DNA of 64,000 nucleotides from Allium sativum (Eukaryota > Streptophyta > Magnoliopsida > Asparagales > Amaryllidaceae): NCBI GenBank assembly GCA_030737875.1, contig CM060910.1, forward strand, positions 250,822,427-250,886,426, written 5' to 3'. Under the pieces are notes generated by a model. That model was not told the origin of the DNA. It did no database searches and saw nothing but the letters and a program-made list of their open reading frames with translations. Shown here one piece after another: positions 57,401 through 64,000 of this stretch. A program made the translations under genes and the position numbers. Positions within the stretch are counted from its first letter, which is position 1; every line of letters starts with the position of its first letter.

Positions 57401-57666
57401 CTGTTTTGACCAAATTTCGAATTTTAAACTGTTTTTATTATTTAATTATTATTTATATTTATTTTCTGCTTAAACTTGAAATCTTCTAACCTTCATAACT
57501 TCTTCATACGAAGTCCGATTCACTTAAACTCCGACTCTATCTCAAGCATAATTCCGAGACGAACGCAATGGCGTAACCCGTTTCACCCAATTCTTCTTCT
57601 AAAAATTAGGTGTTCTTAGATTTGTTAATTTTAATATTCACAGAAAATATGGGGTGTTACACATAC

Positions 57667-58341
57667 CTTGCCAATTGGAATTTATTATCCTATAAGAGCC
57701 AGCGGTTTTGATTGTATACTATGTATGTGGAGCGTGAGAAGCAAGCATTCTGCTAGATTGCTATTTATTTGATTTAAACACTATTATAATATCCGAATAG
57801 TATTGATTTTAAAGAATTTTTTGGGTTATCGTAAGGTAAAAAGCATCCGTGTTTATGTGTGGATCGGTCTTAGGATTATCCTTTCTTTTAAAAGGATTTT
57901 TAAAAATTAAACCAAGTGGTTAGAGTTTACTCACACCAGTCCTATGACTGACCCAGAGTTTATTTTGCTTAGTTTTACCTTAAACGATTGGGTGCTCAAA
58001 TTTTTATGGGCAGTCAAGTAATTTGGATTTTACAGATACACTTGGAGGAGCTTGAAGCAGGAGGCTTCAACGTTAGATATTTACTGTTTGTTTTCCGCTA
58101 TGTTGTAAGTGTTATACTCTGATAATGGTATGTTAATACAGTTGAAATTTTGTATTCCAAAAGCTATTATATATATTATTTTATTTTATTCTGCTGTGAA
58201 GTGAGATTCTGTGTTGGTAATTATGTTCTTCTTCTATCTGTTTCTTCTTTAACCCATAATTATTCGTATTTCCATGCAATTTGGATTGGACGCGTAGTGT
58301 ATTTAGTCAACTCAAAGAGTATAGAAATTAGGGCCATTACA
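57667..58341 (+). mobile_element. E1 gypsy 3' LTR, right 675 bp
   Basis: This continues the LTR interrupted at 28107. It contains GTTTACTCACACCAGTCC...GACTGACCC, aligned with the corresponding end of E4 (GCTTACTCAG...GACTGACCC), TTCCGCTATGTTGTA, and ends GGGCCATTACA, the near-complement of the LTR start TGTAACGACCC. Confidence 0.68.
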
Positions 58342-60084
58342 TAAAATCTGAAACACCCCACCTCCGTTAGGGTCACTCTAAAAGGGAATGCCCTAATTTT
58401 GGTGGAGGTTTATAAGTATAAATCACAGATATACAAGACAGATATAATAACACATATTTTTTGAACAGCGGAAAACAACAACTTTTATTACATTAAAATA
58501 CGTGTTACACCAACCATACCATAATTGTCTTACAATACTTCCAAAAACCTAACATCTTCATAACTGTCTTGATTACATTATTTAAAGAAGCATAAAGAAA
58601 ACATAAATAAACTGCAAAAGTCCCATAATTGCTGTCCAAAGCCATAGTCCAAAATGGAAAGGATCCAAGCAATACATTCTTTCTCTTCAAGCTGGATAAG
58701 AAGACTGGTCAAGCTGCGGTATTCCCTCCCTGTGGACCTGGGGGGGGGGGGGGGGACGGAAGAAAAGAAGACGAAAGAAAAGTAGAGTCAGACATAAAGC
58801 CTGAGTAAGTCTAGGACTATTCAGTCTATGAACAAAGAATTGGGTATGATAAGTATAAACTAGAAATGGGAAAGCACCATAAACTAAGTTAAGTTGTCTA
58901 GGGTCGAATATACTATCGTACCCCATATTAATCTCTGTACCCATATAAACTAGTTCCCAACAGGCACCCCATAATTAGGGTGAAGTGATCCATTTTTATG
59001 ATGATCGGCTCCTACTCGCATAGTTACATGTGTCTTACGGCCCCCGATGTTGTAGTTACCTATGCTGGTCCCACCATGGGGTGTATCAAGTCCCATGGTG
59101 GTGGCCCGACACACTCCTAGAATGCACAGGTATGCTACTGGTGCCCAGTGCCTTATTTTTCTGCGCCGGAGTGTGTGCACGCCCGCACCCCGTTAGAACC
59201 TACACTGCTGCACCACCGCCGTCGATTTGACCTCTTACAGTCAGCCCAGTAATCGTGCCCCACCCTGCCTAGTTTCAGGGTATCATGATACCTTGTAGGG
59301 TTACTGCTGAAAAGGGTCCCCCGCTACTAGGTTTTCTATTTCTAGCCAACATGCTAAGTTGGTTAAGTGTTTTATAAACCTAACCCCCAATCAGTCTGTT
59401 TAGTTTAGCATGTTCTATTTTGATTAAGTCTTAATTCACTTAATCCTATCAATCCTGACTCAGCCTTAATTGTCTTATTAAAGCCTTGACCTCTCACATT
59501 AGACAGGTATTGTTGTGGCTGCCTGTTGCCGGTTGGGTCCGGGCAGTCTTACGCCACAACTCAGTCTAACCTCGGGTCCTTATTGGGCTCTGTGTTTAAC
59601 CACCCACATTGGATAGGTATTGTTGTGACTAGTGGACAGCCGGGCGGTTCCGGGCAGGTTTACATCACAACTCAATCCAACCTCGGGTTAAACACATCGT
59701 ATTTTCTACATTTACATATTTTGTCTCTTTTCTTTTTATTGTAAATATTTGCGGCCCATTATTCAAATTCATCTTTATTGATTAAGATTTATTTATGCCA
59801 CTTAATTGTTTTTCAAGGTTGTTGGCATGCGTCAAACATGCCAACACATATGTTCTATATTTTAGCCCAAACATCATTACCCCCGTTTTATACGTTCGGT
59901 CCAATGTAAGGTGTGTTGGGTTTAACACTTAAACCCAATTCAGCCATATGTAAAGGGGAGGCTTATAACATGGTGTTTATCAGGTAACATGAAAGAGGGG
60001 AGTGTGAACGCATGAACTTGCAACGAACGATTCAATTAACATAAAGTAGGCACATGTGAACTTGTAATTGTAACATCATATAAT

Positions 60085-60560
60085 CATGGCATAACATGAA
60101 TCATTTTATCCATATAATCATAGCATAAACAATACTTAAACGTGGATCATTCTATTCATATAATTATGGCATAGGAAATACTTAAACATGAATCATTCTA
60201 TTCATATGATTGTGGCATAAACAATACTCAAACATGAATCATTCTATTCATATAATTATGGCATAGGAAATACTTAAACATGAATCATTCTATTCATATG
60301 ATTGTGGCATAAACAATACTCAAACATGAATCATTCTATTCATATGATTGTGGCGTAAACAATACTCAAACATGAATCATTCTATTCATATAATTATGGC
60401 ATAGGAAATACTTAAACATGAATCATTCTATTCATATGATTGTGGCATAAACAATACTCAAATATGAATCATTCTATTCACATGATTATGGCATAAACAG
60501 TACTTAAACACGAATTATTCTATTCATATGATTATGGCATAAATAATACTTAAACATGAA
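60085..60560. repeat. 46-bp tandem array in E5 LTR
   Basis: About ten units of ATGAATCATTCTATTCATAT plus GATTGTGGCATAAACAATAC plus TCAAAC. Two subtypes alternate (TAATTATGGCATAGGAAATA against GATTGTGGCATAAACAATAC), which indicates higher-order duplication. Confidence 0.93.
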
Positions 60561-62163
60561 TTATAGGATCAACTAACCATGTAAACTTGAAATTAAGAAT
60601 CTAACTAAATTAGATATCATTATTATTGGCACATGGTCTTGACTAGAAGTATAAGCCTATATTTTTCTTTAGGCATAATATAAACTAATCATGTTCATAA
60701 AACCACTACATGCTAACAAAAAGGTACTTACTTTTGTCACTAATACAAAAGTATGGTTCAACTAGAATTATCCCAAAATCATATAATCATGGCATAACAT
60801 GAATCATTTTAATCCATTTATAGAATTATAGCATAAACACACCTAAACTTAAATCATGGTTTTTATTCTATCTATGTAAACTTGCAAGTGGAATGTAATT
60901 CTAATGTAATTCCAATGTAACTTATGTGTCACATATATTATCATATGATTATGATAACAACATAAGCCTAAAAACATGTTTTTCAATTGGGCATAATAAC
61001 AAACATAGTTTAGTCATGTTAATAAAATTAATACAAGTTCACAAAGATGCTTGCTTTTGTCACTATCACAAAAGCATGATTTTTATACTTGAACTATAAT
61101 GCCAATTCCAACATAACTTCATATGAATCATAATACTCAAATGGACCAAATTACACTAAAGATGACCATAGAATTATACATCATGTTGGCATAACAATAA
61201 CTTATATACTTGCATGAATTTTAAATAAACTATTACAACACATAGTTGTTATTTTCAACATGAATCATATACTTGCAATTATCAAGTGGGTGTTGTAAAT
61301 AACTATCACAAACATGTAGTTTTCAATATGAATCATATGCTTGCATGAATCCCAATTAAAATTCCACAACATGTGGTTGTCAACGTAAACCGTATACTTG
61401 TATGAATCCAATCGTACACCATAGCATTGCCAAATCGTTTAGAATCAAAATAACATGCAAATATAGGTTATTATTGCCACAATTCCATTTCGTTGTTAAC
61501 TTCCAACGCAAATCGCATACTTGCAAATATCCAATCGTATACCATAATATTCCCAAATCGTTTAGCATCAAAGCAACGTACAAATATAAATTATTATCGC
61601 CACAATTCCATTTCTTACTTGACACAAATCAACACAATTATTTAATTCACATTGGAATAGCACTCTACTTACAACGTATGACGAATCTTCAATTCAGGAA
61701 TCTGAATTCTGAATTTGGAGATGCTATCCTTTGTTGTAGGCGTTGCTTTGATTCAATTAACGTTGCTTTAAGCTTTTGATTTATCTCCTAATTGTCTCTC
61801 TATTTCTGACGGCTATCCTCAGTCTCTCCTCAGCAGCATGACGGTCTCATCTCCATTTTAGTTTGTGTAAATTAGGGTTAGTCTTAGGTCCTTTTTATAG
61901 AGTTTGTGAGTTGATTTAGACCGTCGATGGAGCTTGGTTTAATAATAGCCGTTCGTTCAAAGGAGAGGCCAATCAGGAGCTGACACCTAGCCCTAGTGAC
62001 AAGGCAAGGATCAGAAAATCGACCAAACACAGACCAGGCCAGTCAGGGTGGGCTGGGTTCGACCTGGCTCAGGGGCCAGGTCGACACCTAGGTCGACTCC
62101 CAGGTCGACCTGGCCTGGCAGGTTGACCCTAGGGTCGACCCCCAGGTCGACCTGGTGGGATTG

Positions 62164-62181
62164 GGCGGGAATTTTCCCGCC
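62164..62181. promoter_or_regulatory. E2F-consensus motif pair in E5 LTR U3
   Basis: GGCGGGAATTTTCCCGCC includes TTTTCCCGCC, a perfect E2F consensus, opposite GGCGGGAA. It lies about 230-250 bp from the LTR start, matching the position in E2. Confidence 0.55.
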
Positions 62182-62413
62182 TACTCTGATTGGGCTGAAA
62201 TTCAAATCTGTTTTCGAAATTTGAATTTTTTGAAACTTCATCAGGCCATAATTTGGTCATACGGGCTCCGTTTTTTGAAAACTCGGACTCTATTTCGCGT
62301 ATTTTTCCGAGACGAACGCAATGGCATATCCCGTTTCCCTTAATACTTTGATTTGAAATTTATTATACTTTAATTCGTGAATTTCACTGTTATAAAATAC
62401 ACGGGGTGTTACA

Positions 62414-62970
62414 TTCTCCCCCACTTAAAAGGATTTCGTCCCGAAATCTTCAAGTTCAGGAAGAATGTACATCCAAACATCCATCTACTCATCCATCAAG
62501 CACGAGCATCCATTGTCCTTAAAAGACTTCTAATGCTTCATGATAATATGCGAAGTGTGTGTGTACATGTACTTATCTAATGCAAAATCAGGCGGTCTAC
62601 TGATTCAGTTGACCTCCTTAATGCGAATTATGTAAGTGCTATGAATCCATTATGTATGCAAATCCTCCTATTCATGATTCTACATGAGTGCACAATCATT
62701 CATACAAATGCAACATCCATATGACAACATATTAAAGTTCAACCATATACGAATGAAAACATATATGCATATGCAATATGAAGTGATTGAGCCGATCTAA
62801 AACCTAGATTGTGTGTGTACAAGCAACCACGAGCAACCACTAGCAATCACTTGCAACCACTTGCAACCATCAATCATAACATGTCTCAAACACATGTTTT
62901 CATCCAAAGAGTTTCTACCTAAAAGATAAGGTCGAGGAGATATACCTAAAAAGATAGATAAAAGCGCAAC
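62414..62970 (-). other. E5 3' untranslated interior and polypurine region
   Basis: On minus, AAGTGGGGGAGAA precedes the LTR, after GATTTCGGGACGAAATCC. Noncoding and co-linear with 31886-32499 of E2. Confidence 0.75.
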
Positions 62971-63340
62971 TTAAGAAAAAAAAGAAAGATCAAAGATGTA
63001 CCCTCGAAAAGGAAAAGGGTAGGCAGCGCGTATTCTAGCTTCAGTTTCCCAAGTTGCATCTTCTTCGGCGTCGCTCCATTGAACTTTGACGAGCTTGAAT
63101 TCGTGGTTGCGTAGCTTCTTCACTTCCGTTCCTAATATTCGGGTTGGAACTTTCCGTATGGTTGCTTCGCGTTCCACTTCAGCTTCTTCTAGGATATTTG
63201 GCTCTACCACTTCAGCAGACTCATGTAGACATTTTCGGAGATGTGAAACGTGAAAGACGTTGTGAACTCCGGCCAATCTTTCGGGTAGCTCTAATCTATA
63301 GGCCATTTTCCCAATTATTCCTCAATAATAGGGAATGGTC
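62971..63340 (-). pseudogene. E5 integrase C-terminus with chromodomain
   Basis: The minus frame reads KMAYRLELPERLAGVHNVFH and VSHLRKCLHESAEVVEP (integrase C-terminal domain). A chromodomain follows: KLRNHEFKLVKVQWSDAEED then ATWETEARIRAAYPFPF. This is the characteristic end of chromovirus polyproteins; the chromodomain reads histone marks and biases insertion. The end at 62971 is natural. Upstream an in-frame stop (after GPFPIIEE, about 63320) and a loss of coding similarity past 63420 show it is broken. Confidence 0.87.
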
Positions 63341-63419
63341 CTACCTAAAGGTATAGTCGAATGATAGAAGCAAGTAAAAACTTTGTGCCCATTAGGCAAT
63401 GTCAAAACTGGAAATCTAT

Positions 63420-63675
63420 GCCACATATATATTGATTAGGAGAAGAACTCTCTAAGCATCAGCCCCGAAGACCGAAATCAACATCAGACTAACACCCAAA
63501 GAATTACTCAACCTAACCACTAGATTCTAGGAAACTAAGCATGATGGACTCCTTTTAGGTCACAAGGGAGTCCCTTCCTAAGACCAACCTATAAAACCCA
63601 AAAAGTTTAGTCAAACCAACGAACACCCTCAAGCCCCAACATGTGTTGCTAACAGATGAGTCATACTCCCTATGG
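63420..63675 (-). other. E5 interior, displaced protease-RT linker
   Basis: TTCTAGGAAACTAAGCATGA at about 63527 matches E2 at about 34013, which lies between protease and RT. In an intact element RT, RNase H and integrase should sit between this and the chromodomain at 63.3 kb. They are missing here, so a large internal deletion is present. Confidence 0.5.
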
Positions 63676-64000
63676 GGTTTGCAACAGAAATTGGATTGAG
63701 AATGGGACCGAGAGGATATACACAAAAGATAACATGCAAGTAAGCTCTACAGGAAGAGAGGGATCAAAGATATACTCTTAAGAAGAGATATGATGCACAA
63801 ATCTAGTCTTCAATCTTCTAAGTCGCATTTCCTTGAGCTTAACTCCATTATGCTTTGTCCGTCTTTAACTTCACAATTTCGTAGCTTCTTAATTCTTGTT
63901 TCCAAAATATGAGTTGGAACCTATTTCACTGTTGCCTCTCGTTCCACTTTCACTTATTCTCCTTCTAGTATACTTGGCTCAAGCATAACTGCGTACTCAT
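63676..64000 (-). pseudogene. Second, decayed copy of chromodomain end region
   Basis: GGGACCGAGAGGATATACAC onward repeats, in decayed form, 62930-63240 and E2 32410-32650. Minus translation shows IKKLRNCEVK. It is either another element of the same family nested or recombined here, or a local duplication. It continues beyond the window end. Confidence 0.55.

Larger units (their letters stand above)
28108..57661 (-). mobile_element. E2: chromovirus-type gypsy element, nested host of E3
   Basis: Two long LTRs (28108-31885 and 53881-57661) lie in minus orientation, flanked by perfect CATAC duplications at 28103-28107 and 57662-57666. The primer site (tRNA-Met type) is at 53865-53878, and the polypurine context follows the 3' LTR at 31886. 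Without E3 it is about 10.9 kb, with only about 3.3 kb between the LTRs. Relics of gag, protease, RT, an RNase H fragment and a chromodomain survive, while most of RNase H and integrase is missing. Sampled LTR segments differ by roughly 4 percent, so it is clearly older than E3. It cannot be autonomous. Confidence 0.9.
53881..57661 (-). repeat. E2 5' LTR (~3.78 kb)
   Basis: Co-linear with 28108-31885 throughout, including the 54-bp array, 113-bp repeats, 40-bp array, GTCGAC block and palindrome. The left terminus is altered to CGTAACACCCC. A G-run at about 54270-54282 is longer than in the 3' LTR. Sampled stretches differ at about 4 percent of positions. Confidence 0.92.
58349..62413 (-). repeat. 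E5 3' LTR (4,065 bp)
   Basis: Plus-strand ends are TGAAACACCCC and ACGGGGTGTTACA. Same family as E2 and E4: shared CACCTCCGTTAGGGTCACTC end, G-run at about 58740-58755, two ~113-bp CACATTAGA...CCTCGGGT repeats (59488-59695), GTCGAC block (62060-62150) and GAACGCAATGGC near the LTR start. It lacks the expanded 54-bp array (only one or two units at 59350-59450) and has its own 46-bp array instead. Confidence 0.88.

Noticed and set aside
60085..60560. CRISPR-like array of regularly spaced repeats
   Set aside because: The units are contiguous 46-bp tandem repeats without unique spacers, in a plant LTR.

Overview
The window is nuclear DNA from a flowering plant, very probably a eudicot. The evidence is one two-exon plant nucleoside-transporter gene with GT-AG splice sites, several Ty1/copia, Ty3/gypsy chromovirus and Tat-lineage retrotransposons, and AT-rich DNA full of transposon relics. 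Nothing bacterial, viral-episomal or organellar is visible. I cannot name the species.

Left part (1-16.7 kb): a CACTA-type DNA transposon end (about 1957-2744) lies beside the one intact host gene, an equilibrative nucleoside transporter (ENT1-like) on the minus strand. Its exons are 16729-16216 and 4256-3526. They join in phase across an 11,959-bp intron and give a full-length 414-residue protein. The intron holds a decayed copia element (about 5700-11330) with a foreign insert of about 1 kb in gag (itself containing a 585-bp inverted-repeat element), a Tat-type solo LTR with an internal 701-bp tandem duplication (11690-13253), a copia LTR/primer-site remnant, and a MITE with a perfect 9-bp target duplication (15450-15884).

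Middle left (16.7-23.1 kb): a PIF/Harbinger transposase pseudogene (about 17150-17905), then fragments of gypsy LTRs recognisable by TGTAACGACC or TGTAATACCC ends.

The bulk (23.15-58.34 kb) is a four-level nest. E1 is a + strand gypsy 3' LTR of about 5.6 kb, split at target CATAC by E2. E2 (28108-57661, minus) is a chromovirus with 3.8-kb LTRs and heavy internal deletion. It is split at ATTAC, between its protease and reverse transcriptase, by E3. E3 (34072-52764, plus) is a Tat-lineage element with 914-bp LTRs that differ at 3 positions. Its integrase is split at TTCCT by E4, a 4,631-bp solo LTR (40826-45456) of the same long-LTR family as E2. E3 carries gag-protease, RT, two RNase H domains and integrase on +, with at least two in-frame stops, one homopolymer frameshift and two further stops. 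On the minus strand it carries an intron-containing coding region (50438-46747) with a TATA-like promoter of its own.

Right end (58.35-64 kb): E5, another minus-strand chromovirus, has a 4,065-bp LTR followed by a chromodomain-bearing integrase tail. It is rearranged and runs off the window.

The most interesting signals are E2F-consensus palindromes in the U3 of three long LTRs, the antisense gene of E3, the contrast between E3's near-identical LTRs and its broken pol, and the conserved ENT gene surviving a 12-kb transposon-filled intron.
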